A stretch of DNA of 64,000 bases, from assembly GCA_023846275.1 (NCBI GenBank), contig CM043870.1, positions 16,414,385 through 16,478,384 of the forward strand. Direction: 5' to 3'. The DNA comes from Vanilla planifolia. Its lineage: Eukaryota > Streptophyta > Magnoliopsida > Asparagales > Orchidaceae. Under the pieces are notes generated by a model, which was not told the DNA's origin, searched no databases, and saw nothing but the letters and a program-made list of their open reading frames with translations. A program made the position numbers and the translations under genes. Positions 1-12,739 of this stretch are shown piece by piece. Numbering within the stretch: position 1 is the first letter of the stretch; the number at the start of each line of letters is the position of its first letter.

Positions 1-2769
1 CTCACCCAATTCAATCTTTTTCAAATATAACTTGATTTAACTTTAACATATGGTACAACTTACTATGAATGCAATGTTTTAAAACATAAAATATATATAT
101 AAAACAAAATGAAATGTATGCCTTCAATAAACCTTAAATATCTCAAATAAATTGTTATAAGTTTTGACTTACTAATTACCAAAATAAAGAGTCAACAAAA
201 ATCTTCTCCTCGTATTACTCAAGATTGTGTTTCTCCTAATACTAATTACGATTAACACTCAAGCACTTTTATTAAGTTTTTTGAGTCACATGATCAAACT
301 TTCTATATTATTAACCTAATTGCTCTTAAGATACATAATCTGAAATCAACACTTAAGAAAAACATTAATAAATATAATATAATAATTTTATTGTCATTAA
401 ACAAATACAATAACTAAAGAGTACAATAGAAGAAAAGCATGACATGAAGGCTCATGGTTGGAGTCGTGAATGTAGGTTCGGGAGTTGTAAGAGGACAAAG
501 TGCTCATACCTTTTTAGCTATATCTCATGGATAGCCCAAAAAACTCTACAAACATTATGTTACTTTGCATAACATAGTTCCAGGGGATGATTATCTCAAG
601 AGATGGAAAAGTATCGATATGCACAAATGAGGGTCATTTTGGGTGGCACTATGCCTTCCCTTGGTATTCTTTGATCCCTCAGCCATTCTCATAAAGTCTA
701 AAATGTTGAGAATCCTCTTGATATTTGTGGTTGTGGGAAACATCAATAGGGATTTACTAATCCTAGGGATTGATTAGCCACTCAAGAGGTAAAAGGAAAG
801 GGAATGGGAAAAGAATAAATTTACAAGAATTTACATGAAAACCCCTTAAATAACGTTAAAACCATCGCCAATAAGTAGATAAGGAATCCACTAATATCAA
901 TGAAGTACAAGCATGCCCTTTTTGAGTGAGGAGTTTCTAGTAGATGCCTCGTACCTCTTGGAGCACCTTTGTCTTCTAAAAGATCAAAAAGTTATCATGT
1001 TCTTCTAACCTTAGCATGCCAAGCCAAAATTGATAAGTGATATACCAATATCTAAGTAATGAAAAACTTCAAATATAATAAGAGAATTTCCCAAGTCAAT
1101 ATATGACAAGATAAACAATAGATTAATTCTGAGGAAGCTCCAACATTGTCGAAAAAAAATCTATTGACATGTACGAGTAAACTTGCATATAGCAAACAAA
1201 TGATGTCAAGAGAGCATTTAGTAAGAAATTATAAGTGTCCATGATAAGGGAGCCTCTATGCTAAGCTAGCAGGCAACCATAAAAAATTCCTTTCTAGAAG
1301 CACTTTTGCTTAGCTAGCATGCAATTACATCAACTATAGTATTCTAAGGCTAAACATTTATCCCTACATGAGGTGCTGATGCAATCTTGAACAATATGAG
1401 CTGGAAAAACATGAGATGAGAGATGACAACATCAACAAGAGCAATAAAGAAAAATGAATAAAACAACAAAAATCACATTCAACACAATATCTAATAAAGC
1501 AAAGATGTAGCATAATAGGCCTATCACATGTTGTCATACAAAACAAGATAAGAAAAGCAAGAAATTTAAGTAGAACATACCACATGACCATGGTATCATA
1601 TCATATGAAAATCATTGATTATATGGTACAATAAAATCATCATTTGATATAACCACAAAAAAATTCATGATTGTAAATGTACCTTTGATCATATGATTAT
1701 CATAAGATACAATCACTAGAGATCATTGAAAAAATCCAAGGAATGTATAATATGATCCTATCCTTATACATTTATTTTTTTCATCTGAATTTATATATTG
1801 TCATTTTATCATGTAATTAATTTTCAAAGGGATAGCTTTTTATTTCTTATGCTTATCAATGGAGTCCTAGGCAAAGCATTAGTTTGTAGCTGTTAAGAGT
1901 TTTTTATAAACAAAAAGTTAGGTTAGACTCCAATAGAGCCTTCCTCTACAGATGACTAACTACATCATGCATAGTTAACGTGATTTTGCGAAAGACATCA
2001 CACCTTAAACTAGGTTGGTTTATCACACAAGCAACTTTACCTTCATTCATACTTAAACCACACCATGAGTTCTTGGTGTTCATATTTAGCACTGTAAAAA
2101 GATTTGACCCAACTCGTAAAATAAAGCATGGACAAATTTCAGAGGTAGTTCACTGCCAACATATTTGCTCACAAGTTTGGGAAATTGGAGATAAATATTG
2201 TAATTACTTATTGAGGCCTTATCTAAGCATAACTCCATACTTGATACAACAATGGGCTTATTGCTAATGCCTAGTCATAGTAGGATTCTCAATGATCAAT
2301 TGCTATTTGTGAGATCAAAATGTCCTAGACATCCCCATTACTACATTTATCAGACATATCTCTAAGAAGGTCACAATGTTGTTGAGGATATGACATGATA
2401 GGTTTTGTGATTCAATACAATTGCTGTTGAGGCCATTTCTTTGACAAGCCTACAAACAATCTAATATCGATGCTTTTGGTGTAATCTTGCTAGCTTTATT
2501 GTTTTACTCTATTGTGTTCCTATCCTTCCATTTGTTTATTATAGTTAGAAATGAGAACAAGTTCTTTATAAATGCTTTGCAAAATTTTTCAAAGATCAAT
2601 TCATCGTTCCCTTTTGCAAACTTGAGAATGGGTTTTCCAAGAGTCGAATTTGCTGCAAAAACAAGATGATCAACTTGGAAATTTGAGTGAAGCACATTCT
2701 AAGACCAAAATATGTACCATTCAATTCTTATGATACAACCACAAACAGAGAAACAAGCCCGTGTGATGT

Positions 2770-3625
2770 AGGTTTTTTAGCTGGGAGCTCGTGAGTATGC
2801 TTGCTTCGTCTTTTGGTGCTTTGGGAAAGGATGACCTCGTTTATGACTTGATGGGGCCCAAAGTTCTGCGGACAAGGCTGTGAGCCACCTGCTTCTGATT
2901 ACTACAATCCTGTGCAGTGTACCTCTCTCGTTTGTGAAAATGCCCCAATGAACTTTGTGAAAGTTGTATGTCGCCCTAGAATTCTACATGACACTGTACC
3001 CTAATCCCAGCCTGGAGCAAATGGCGCTGTGCACAATGCAGATCCAGATCTGGATCTGAAATTGGGTTGCATGGAGGTTGCTAAATGTGATCTTACTCAT
3101 ATTTCTAAGGGTAAGGACTCTCCTCATTTGGATGCTTCCCTAAAATGCATACAAGGTTCTTGAGGACTTGCCGCAGTCACTGAATTTTCTGCGCCTAAAC
3201 AACGCTCTCTTACTGTTTGACAGAATGCCTCCTTAACCTTCACTCAAGCTGTGCACAACAGCAACATGCCATCAAGAGCCAATCAGCCAGCTGGCCCCAT
3301 GGGCACACATTATTCTGGTGGAATGCAGCTGTTTTGACACAGAAACAGAGAGTGGAGATCTCAAAACTGACTCCCACAGATATTTCCTTCATTAAGAGAG
3401 ATCAGATTGCAATGTCAACAACAGCCGGCAACCATCAAGTGGCCGCCCATGCTAACTTGATGGGAAGTTGCACGGATGTCACTCCTCTATATGGGTGGCA
3501 AAGGAACTTCATCGATGGTAGGGCCGTTTTGATGGCTAGAGTGGTTGACTTAGGGTTCAAATGTTTTCTTTTGTACTTCAATAATCCTGGGGATTGTGAT
3601 CTTGCATGCCATGTCGGGGCATAGG
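2770..3625 (+). pseudogene. GC-richer coding-like relic, family not recognised
   Basis: An island clearly richer in G and C than its surroundings, with an open frame of 135 codons at 3217-3624 (begins MTECLLNLHSSC, ends DCDLACHVGA). Other short coding-like stretches lie in other frames just upstream, for example around 3040-3160. This looks like a decayed coding sequence rather than a live gene. I cannot name the family; a LINE ORF1 or a captured gene fragment are both possible. It lies in intron 3, antisense to the host gene. Confidence 0.3.
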
Positions 3626-5489
3626 TAACAAATAGGGTGATCATTTAAGGGGTTTTCTCCCTATCCTTGGTTGACCAGTTTGTGCTAGCTACTTCAATAC
3701 TCTCCACCATAGCCGTGTTGTACATGTCTCGCACCCTTGTTCCTACTAGAGTGCTCTTGGGGCTGGAGTGGTTTATCCACTCATACTTATGTAGTGGTAC
3801 CTTACCTATCACATAGAGCAATGCACTACCTAGACTAGGATACTATGGCAATACCTTAGGAATTGTGGGGTGTCTTGGCATTCATCACCTAAGAGTGTGG
3901 TGCCAGGTTCTTATTACCCTCCATGATGTTATTACCCTCCATGACAGATGTTCTTTGGCTTGGGAGAATGTGTTATGGGTGTAAAGACTTTAAGCTAGGT
4001 ATGGTCGGTGCCTGAATAAATTCCAGACTTGTGGGGGAGATTCAATGGCCTGAAAACTTCTTTGTTTCACTGGTAATGGGTCCGAGACAAGTTTGTCATG
4101 AGGCTCGATCAAGTTAAGGATCGCTCAACCATGCACAAAAACTAGGTGGGGCCCTTAAAATCGATGCTATGACCATGATTTTCAAAAAAAAACTAAAGAT
4201 GCAAGGTTTTGATCTTACAGTCGTATACAATACAATCAGTAAGATGAATAATATGATCCTACTAGAGAGTTTTCCAAAATTTTAAAATTTATGACTTCTA
4301 TTATTTTATTGTCATGCATGTAGCTATTTTAAGAACAATATGATCATGTTAATATTTATGGAGCTTTGGACTTATAAAAGAACTCTTATAAATTGCTTTT
4401 ATAAAGGTTTGTAGTGCTCATAATTTTTTGATGAATTGAAATCTATGTTAGCCTCCCAATGAGTGTTTCCTCACAAACAATGGATTTTGACATGCACATT
4501 TCTTCACATGGTTTCACAAAGGATACCCTAAACCTAGACTAGGTTGGTTTATCTCTATCACAACTTCGACTTTTCGCAACATTCATGATCTCACCTTCAC
4601 ATCTCCAGAAATTTCATTTTGGTTAGAGGGAAATCAATTAGACCACCCTTGGGACCATGTCATGACAAATTTTGTTTAGAATCTGGATTCAATGTATGTC
4701 TTTTATAGATTTGATTAACAAAAATGCTACTTTACAACAAAGTTTCCAAAGTTCTCATGAGATTTTGTTGGCCGTCATCATAAAGGTGTGGAACTCCATC
4801 ATAGAACTAATGCATAAGTTTAAGGGGTGAGGTGCATTAACCTTGTCAAACTTATTGAGTCTTTCACAGAACCACAAATCTAAGTTCACCAAAGATACCT
4901 TGTTCAAGATTTACATTAAATTCCCATGTCTTGGCATTCTTATGCAAGCAAAGAAAGTTGTTTTGTAAGTTTAAAGCCATAACTGCAAACTATTAAAGAT
5001 GCTACATTTTGGTAAGAAAATTTCAGCTTTTTTTTTAAATAAGGTGGGTTCTTTTCAAACAATAACAATAAGATCCATCTCTTCAAAATTTTAATCCTCG
5101 ATCCCATTAATAAATCATAAGTTAGGGTTTGCCATTTCATAATGCATGTAATTGACACCATAAGGTATGATGCAAGCATCATTAGGTAATATCAATTCCA
5201 AAGAAATCCTTATATGCATTAGATTTCTATAAATTACTTGATGGTGTAGAACATACCTCATGGTTTTTATAGAGGTAAGATTTCAAAAGTCTTAGAATGG
5301 TATGAGAGTTGCCCAGAGAGGAAGGAATAGACAAGATGTAAGGCATCAAGAGTTATCATGAAGAATAGGATAAGAAATAGAAGACTTTGACATGTGGGTT
5401 TTATCATGAAAACTTTGAAACTAGGAAAAAAATACAACCTGAGAGACTAAAGTAGCTAGAACCATGTATTGCTTCACAATAGTTTCGAG

Positions 5490-5945
5490 ATGTGCATTAG
5501 TTGGTTTAAACCAAATTAAATCAATAATATTTAGTTGACCCAACTTGAATGAAAAATCTCAATTTGTGCTTGATAGAAGAACTAGTATTTTTTTAAATAA
5601 GAGAAATTAGTTCAATTTTTCAAGTTAGAAAAGCAAATCGAGTCAAAATTCCAAACTATTAATATATTACAACATTCAGATGAGTTTTTTGGATTGGTTG
5701 ATTCTTTTTTTATAATTTTTTATTTTAATCCAATCTAAAATCCAACTTCTAAAAGTACTAAATAATCCATTAAACAAAGTTCAAAAAATGTTCAAGTTTT
5801 TTGTTTGGCTTGGTTTTCAAACTATTTAAACAAAATTATGATCAATTTGATATGTTTTTTAATTTTTTAATCCAAAACCAATTAGACAGTCTATTAATCA
5901 AATTAGCCAAATTTACACCCTTAATAAAGGCAAAGACAAGTCAAG
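5490..5945. repeat. Possible small non-autonomous DNA transposon relic
   Basis: A T/A-rich unit of about 450 bp with no coding capacity. Its right edge reads, on the minus strand, GGGTGTAAATTTGGCTAATT, a form often seen at the ends of small plant non-autonomous elements. The left edge around 5490 (GTGCATTAGTTGGTTTAAAC) is loosely similar in the matching orientation. The terminal match is imperfect and no target-site duplication was verified. Confidence 0.22.
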
Positions 5946-7332
5946 AGAGCTTTTTAATTGGTTTTGGTTTTTAATTTTAAATAATAAAAAATCAATTAAT
6001 ATGATCTATCTATTAAATGAACAAACTTATTCACACTTAGAAGAGATGAGTGCATGTCAAGAGTGTAAGGCACAGCACTTTACAGGAAAAGGATTCAAAA
6101 CCTCAAGGAATGCCTCATTACAAAAAGCTAAACAATGGTTAGACTCTCTTTGGGAAAGATTGTTGCATCTAAATGGCCCACTTTTAAAGTTTTTGGTGTG
6201 GTACCCTCTTATACTAATCTCTTTCTCTCGAGTCCCATATTATTAAACAACATTCTCATTCCATGACAGGAAATGGTCAAAAAATAAGCCAAGATTTAGT
6301 CTCCAACTTTCCATGATGTTATCTTCCTCTAGAGAGACCACACGATATTGAATGAAAAATAACAATCCCTTCCCAGGCTAGATCAATGAGTTACACCATC
6401 ATAACATTCAGGTCTGCATCCCACACCCTTGTAAGCAACAATAGAACAAGGTGAGCAAGGTAGGCCAACAATCATTCCATTCTTTTAACTAAGGCACTCT
6501 AAGATGTTGGTATTTTCAGGTCAATGACAAGTGATTTATCATGTCAAATGCGTCTTAGGTAGAACTTGGTCATATTATGACTTCTTCACACTAGATCTCT
6601 CTGTGTCCCCAATTACTCCACTAGACCTAATATCATGTCATAAAAACTTTTGTTAACTCCACACTTCAAAAAGAATGTACAATCATGATTACTTTTTCAA
6701 AAGCTCAAAATTACCCTTCTTCTATGCCAAATAATTCAAACTTGTATTGAAAAAAGTTTATATAATTGTTTTTACTCCAAAGGAAAACAAAATCAAGCAA
6801 CCAGTACCTAATGTCTATTGAAGCAAGAATAACGCATTAGCCCAACTAAAACACCATGCAATAACAATTCTGAACATGATCATGACAAAACAAAAAGTGA
6901 TAATATAGAAAAGGTTACGATTGATTACCTAGCCCACAGAACCCATTCATTTGCTAGAATATCCTATTTACTAACTTTAAACATTTAAGTTTTAATAAAG
7001 CTCAAATCCACAACAATCCCAACCAAATCAGGAACATATTATCCAACAGCAAGTGCTAAGATGATTAAAACATCATTGATAACCATTATATGAAAGCATT
7101 TAGTGCACTGCAAAAAATCCTGATTAAAATTAAGTCCTTAATTACATAGGTTCTAACCAAAACACTTGGTTGTTTTGACACTTTCTTTAAACCTAGATTG
7201 TTATTCATCCATACAGCTTGATTAGTGACTTTGAGTTCGAAATTATGTCACATTCAACAAAGAGAATTCAGCATGAGTGAAAGGAACCACAAAAAGCTCA
7301 GCGCAGGTCTTTAACCAATTAAAGTGGCATAC

Positions 7333-7475
7333 CTGATTTTTTCCAAATCACTTGGCGAATTCTTATTTTCTATGTTTTTTGGTTCAATGTGCAGAACATA
7401 ATCAGGGCCGAAGTACTCATAATATTCACTATACGGCAACTTATTATCTGGCTCAACTCCAACTGCAACTGCCGT
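7333..7475 (-). CDS. HDA6: HDA6-like class I histone deacetylase, exon 3
   Basis: Third coding exon, 143 bp (47 codons plus two bases), residues 357-404. It follows acceptor GGTGCAG|ACG and ends at donor ATCAG|GTATGCC, splitting an Arg codon. It reads TAVAVGVEPDNKLPY and then EYYEYFGPDYVLHIEP, the end of the deacetylase fold, then NSPSDLEKIR, where Arabidopsis HDA6 has TPKDMERIRNTLLEQL. It is too short to appear as a long open frame, but alignment to HDA6 is continuous across both neighbouring junctions. The next part (about 65 residues, including the HAPSV region and the acidic tail) was not found between 1 and 7332, so the gene is cut by the window edge. Confidence 0.93.
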
Positions 7476-7575
7476 CTGCACCAGGTCACCAGAAAAGTCA
7501 GGTAAAAGTGCTTTAAAAAATATGAATTGTAAAGATAATTAATTACAATATGTAATAGGATAGCAAACTATAGAC
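7476..7575 (-). other. HDA6-like gene, intron 2 (100 bp)
   Basis: Short phase-0 intron between exons 2 and 3, with a GT start (GTCTATAG) and an AG end (CTGGTGCAG). Its length is typical of a minimal plant intron and contrasts with the 17.3-kb intron before it and the intron of more than 7.3 kb after it. Confidence 0.9.
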
Positions 7576-8016
7576 CTCATAACACCAGCAACGGGCAACA
7601 TTCCGAATTGTATAGCCACCACCGCCCAAGACCATAAGGGGCACGTTAAAGGATCGAAGAAACCTTAAGCAATCTGCATGGCCCCTGACAGACAAGTTGA
7701 AGCAACCTAACCTATCTCCAGCCAATGAATCTGCACCACACTGAAGAACAACAGCATCTGGTTGATATACTTCCATGACCTTAGATATCAATGGTCTAAA
7801 CAAGCCCCGGAAACTTTCATCATCCATTCCATCATTGAGTGGAACATTTAAGGCATAATACTTTCCAGCACCAAAGCCAACATCCTTGATATGACCTGTA
7901 CCAGGAAAGAAGTCTCCATATTTATGAAATGAGACAGTCATGACTCGGTCAGTTGTGTAGAAAGCCTCTTCAACACCATCTCCATGATGGACATCAATAT
8001 CTACATATAATACACG
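7576..8016 (-). CDS. HDA6: HDA6-like class I histone deacetylase, exon 2
   Basis: Second coding exon, 147 codons, phase 0 at both ends, residues 210-356. It follows acceptor TTTGCAG|CGT and ends at donor GAG|GTCTAT. Joining it to exon 1 gives [18 protein letters not shown], the same length as the family at this point. Catalytic residues are all present: D217 and H219 in [10 protein letters not shown]305 in [13 protein letters not shown], and Y344 in [34 protein letters not shown] and [12 protein letters not shown] match HDA6 closely. Nothing in the exon looks damaged. An in-frame ATG lies just upstream inside the intron; it is not a start, because the acceptor and protein alignment place the exon edge after it. 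Confidence 0.96.
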
Positions 8017-8741
8017 CTGCAAATTTGAACAAGCCACATGATACTGAGGTTTTTAAAGAACATTGTGCCACTTCACAAACTGCCAATCTAAAACAGTGGA
8101 ACACAAATGAACATGTTCCGTGAATTAAAGATTGTTAATCAGAACTTGAAGCTGAAGAACAAGTTTTTGAACACATGTCAATTTATTGATTTCACATTTT
8201 AAGAAAAGGTAAAAAGGTATTTGAACATGATAACCTCCATTTACCAAAAACACTAGCATAATTACAATTTTACAAAACACAATTCTCAAGATAATATGCA
8301 AAACCCTGCTAAACCATATCAAACTTTTCAGTATACTTTAGTCAGCATATAAAATTATACCAAATTCTCAAACTCAAAATTACATGTAACAAAAATTAAT
8401 CAGCAAATCTTCAATCACCATGTTTCACATGCTCAACCATAACAAAGAAACTAAATATAAATTGAATTTAATTTAGAACCTTTTAATTGCATTTCAAATT
8501 CAATAAAAGTTCAGATTCAACAGAGCAATTATCATTAATTGGGGCCAAGCAACATAATCCTTGGTGTTGAGTTTAAAATTAAAGTAATAAAGATCACCAC
8601 AGTTCTCTAAGTTAGCATACTCAATGTGCCTAACCACAATAGTCACCAACGGTGTCATAGAAGTTCAAATAACCACGACCAAATTCTTGCATCAGAAACC
8701 AATTTTAGAAAACAAAATGAAGATGTCAAAATCAAAGAAAA

Positions 8742-8744
<3 letters not shown>

Positions 8745-8786
<42 letters not shown>
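8745..8786. repeat. (AT)21 microsatellite
   Basis: Uninterrupted AT dinucleotide run of 42 bp, inside intron 1 about 730 bp downstream (minus-strand sense: upstream) of exon 2. It is likely to be length-variable. Confidence 0.97.
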
Positions 8787-8788
<2 letters not shown>

Positions 8789-9955
8789 TTGAATCGGAGG
8801 TGTATGCAAGCTCGTGTTGTTTCAAATTGAAAAAATCAAGTATGGAGCAATTGAACAACAAAAGAAAGAGCAGAAAAATATTAACTAGTATAGACAATGG
8901 TGGTTGATTCAAGAGCTACAAAGTTATTGGTAATCCAAATGATTTTTAAATTATGTTTAGAAATGATGCTTCATGCATTTCAGAAGACAAAATAAACATT
9001 TTTTATAAGTAGAATTTCTCAAAATAAACCTTTCCTACAGTAAGGAAAGGATATCGACTTGGAAAAAAAACCACTAAAGAGTTTCTCACACAGCTTCCTT
9101 TGACACGCATTGACTTCAAGCACTTTCTGTTACGGGAGATTCCAAAATCCTTGTGCTAAAATAGATCATTTGGTAGCCATAACTCAAAAGTAATCTGTCA
9201 TTTATGACAAATATTTTTTTAAAATTTTCTATGCGAACTAAGAGCTTAAAAAGAGTAGTTCTAAGTACTTTTTAGGTTCTTAGTGAAGTTGATGTCTTTA
9301 ATCATTTTGGCAGACACAATGTTGGTCAATTTGAGTACTTTGATAAGCACAGCACATAATTCATTCTTCAAATGAATTAGCATATGGTGGATAGTAAATT
9401 AAGTCTACATTGCAAGTCTACATTGCTATGTTTGACTAGATGAAAATCAACATAAGCCTTAATCTACAAAATGAAGTTAGCTGTAAATCCTTTTATGCTA
9501 TGTATTCCTTCTAATAACTCCAAATAACAAGTTTTCATTCAGGTCCACCATCTACTCTTAAATTATGTCCTGCTATGCTTTTCTAATCTTTCAACTTCTA
9601 TATTTCCATTGACAAATTCTGGAATATCTATTATTCTACTCTCTCCAAATCCTAACCATTGTAGACAACATGTAGACTCCCTTCAATTGAAACTACTCCA
9701 ACTTGTCAAAGATCAATCCTATCTAGATTAATACAATTGCATATAACCACACATCTATCTTAACAATCTCCATTGAATTTGTATGTTTATCTTTTGCAAG
9801 ACAACTTCAAGCATGCCAATCCTTCATAAATGTCAGTTATCATATTTTTTTCAAACCTCTTTCTTTCTCATGATAACAAATTCTAATAAATGTTCACTGC
9901 AAACTAGAGCATCCATTTGTTGATGATTTACATATAGGACAATTATCCAGTTTTT

Positions 9956-10271
9956 TGGAATATATTTCCAATTGGAACCACTCCAACCTTTTAACTATTT
10001 TTTATGACTTCACTTGGTAAAATTTATCCTAGCACAAATATCCTTTATCTAAAAAAGGTTCTAACTCTATCAAAAGCAAAAGACAGGGATTTATATACTT
10101 CATGGACCATGGTATGGAATTTATTTTCAATTGGAACCACTCCAACCTTTTAACTATTTTTTATGACTACACTTGGTGAAATTTATCCTTGCACAAATAT
10201 CCTTAATCTAAAGAAGGTTCTAACTTTATCGAAAGTAAAAGACAGGGACTTATATACTTCATGGACCATGG
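9956..10271. repeat. Tandem duplication, two copies, 159-bp period
   Basis: Copy 1 starts TGGAATATATTTCCAATTGG at 9956 and copy 2 starts TGGAATTTATTTTCAATTGG at 10115. Both run to the landmark CTTCATGGACCATGG. The copies differ at only about a dozen positions, so this duplication is younger than most repeats nearby. No coding content. Confidence 0.93.
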
Positions 10272-10927
10272 CCTTGAGTTTTGGCCCAAAACAAACCATT
10301 TGGGTTTTTGATCTAGACATGAAGATCTTCAAAAATTTATATGTATTGGGGTCATTTAGGGAGCACGGATTTACTTGATACTCTTGGTAGGGAAACCAAT
10401 GGCTGAAATAGTTGGATGATGGTAAAGGAAGAGAATAGGAGAAGATTTTTAGGTAGAAACACTAAATTGCAAGGAAAATCATGACCACTAAATGGTGCCA
10501 AAAAAACTCACCAGATTCATCTTTTGGTACACAACAAGTCCTGAGCCTTTACAAAGAATGAAAACTTAGAAATAGAAATCTTAAAATTTCGAATATTGAG
10601 AAGAAAAGAGGTGATGTAGCATTGGCGTTAGAGGAAGATGCTCCACCAGATTCTATAGCAGAGTCTAATTATCAAATAGTGCACAAGCATCAAGTGGTAC
10701 ACAAGCCAGTCTTGAGCTCAGACCAAGGCACAATAGAAGGCAACAAATAAAGCCAAAATGCCTCATTTGGGCTAATTTAGGAGTTTATTTATTTTTTATG
10801 TATTTCTAACCCATATAATAGGCTTAACAGTTTTAGAGGTTTAAGTTGTTAGTTAAAATAATTATATCAGTTATTGTGTAAGTCATGTAAACTTCTCAAA
10901 ATTCACTGCAACTGGACACTACAAGAG

Positions 10928-11045
10928 AACTTCATCCAAGCACCACTAAAGTAGAGTTTCTTTACTCCAAGCACCATCCAAATAAGGATTCCATCTCCAG
11001 GCACCATCTTTCAAAGATAGCTTCATCCCAAGCGCCACTTTTTAA
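10928..11045. repeat. Short degenerate minisatellite, about 31-35 bp unit
   Basis: About three and a half imperfect copies built around CCAAGCACCAC / CCAAGCACCATC / CCAGGCACCATC / CCAAGCGCCAC, spaced 31-35 bp. The surrounding 10750-11170 has the look of an old LTR (short T-rich blocks, and GAATTATCTTGAATGGAATG near the end), but no terminal motif or primer site was found to prove it. Confidence 0.6.
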
Positions 11046-12739
11046 GGAAATTTTGTTTTTTCATGATTTTTTGTATGAATTATCTTGAATGGAATGAAAA
11101 GTTGGAAATTTTGATGAATTTAAAAAAAAATTAAAGTCTAGAAGAGCTTTTTTGTGCCATAAACATATCTTACCAGCAAAGTAGGAACCTTACTAATAAA
11201 ATAGAAAATTTACTACCCTCTCTTTCCTCTATCCGTATTTCATCATCCTTTCTCTTCCATATCATTGCTACCCTCTTATCTTGATCCAATGGCCCATATG
11301 AAACTTGGCATTTTTATTTGTTCTTTTGCACCCTAGCTGACTCTTACCTTTCTTCAACCACTTCAACTCATGGTCTAATCTCTCTCATGCTTCCTCATCC
11401 TAATCCCCACTTCAAAGGCTAATCTTCCTTACCAACATTTCCCTCACTACTCTCCCAAATCTCTACATAGCAAAGTCCTTCCCCCCATGCAACCCTATGC
11501 TCCTCCATAAAGTGTCTCAAACCCTTAGTTGAAGGATCTCATTGCCTTCCTCCCCCTCTCCTCCACCAAGAGGACTTACAATCTTCAACTTCATGATGGA
11601 GAGAATGGAGGTAAGGTTGAGGATTTCTACAAGTTCTTTTCTTTAAAGAGTGATAGCATAAGTTTTCCCCTTTCATTGGTTCACATCTACTCCTTAAATA
11701 AGCTACAAACTAATGATACCTTACTATTTCATCGATAATAGGAAAGCTTTAGTTATTGGATTGGTTTAACAAAGGTTCATGAGTTGATCCTTTGCCCCAT
11801 GCTGAACTAGAAAGAGGTCTGGAGAGCTTTTTCAAGAGATAAAGAAAAGAGCTAAGACTCTAGATTGCTGAATTATGTAATGCAAATCTATCACGACCAC
11901 ATAAAGTCTAAGAAGAAAGTGATAAAAAGCATCATTTTGCATATCTTGGTAGGCAAACAACTATTGGAGCACCTACGAGCAAGCCATGGAGTTGACAAAC
12001 TCAGCTTAACCTCAATGTTACTAAAGAGGTTGGAAGCAACTATAGTAGCCAAGGTAATTGGCAATGGCAATGACAAAAAAGAGTGGAAATAAGCAAATCA
12101 AGAAGAATGCAAAGGAGTGATGCAAGATCCAAACTCTATAGAAGCAAAAGAAGTGAGTGTAGGTAGAACTCCAATAAACCCTAATGGAGAATAAAAAGCA
12201 TAGGAAGTGCCTATAAGAACTTGAGACCATATGTGCTTTTACAGCCGTAGCACAATCAATTGAACATAGGATTAAGTGGGTAACCAAAGAAAACGGTTTC
12301 CATTGCCAAGTTGAGGAATTGCGAAAAATTCCCAAGCTTCTAAGAGATGTTTATCTAAAAGCATCTGTGTCAACTCTGATGACTCTAGTTCAGAATGTTT
12401 TATTTCTAAGGCTCAAGAAAATGAGGTGAATCTCTTTGAAGCTATTTGCCTATCTTAAGAATTCGATGCATAGCACTATAAAAGAAAGCCAGGGGCTCAT
12501 GAAGATTCTTGGGGATGAGTGAGGAGAGCTAGCCTTATTATAAACTTCTATAAAAAAGATTAATTTAATAAAAATGTTTAGTTCCACTTTTACTAGTGTT
12601 ATAATATTCTTTATTCTTCCTTCAATTCTTTGTAGATGTATGTGTTATTTTTGTCTTCTTGAGTGATTAGGAATCTATAAAGCTATCTCCATGAAGTACA
12701 ACAAGGGTTGACTAACAAATACAATGAATTTCAAGGGAT

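Larger units (their letters stand above)
1..7332 (-). other. HDA6-like gene, intron 3 (5' part, continues off the left edge)
   Basis: Sequence after the exon 3 donor. I looked on the minus strand for the remaining HDA6 residues and did not find them, so the intron is at least 7.3 kb. Apart from the coding-like relic at 2770-3625 and a possible small transposon at 5490-5945, it is AT-rich and unassigned. The open frames at 1980-2267, 4940-5182 and 6001-6246 show no family resemblance. Confidence 0.75.

Noticed and set aside
2460-2520. NIDAFGVILLALLF, reminiscent of a protein kinase subdomain IX
   Set aside because: Only one short match. No catalytic loop, DFG or APE motif was found at the expected spacing in any frame.
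8624-8830. 68-codon frame with an alternating Ile-Tyr run
   Set aside because: The run is the (AT)21 microsatellite translated; there is no gene.
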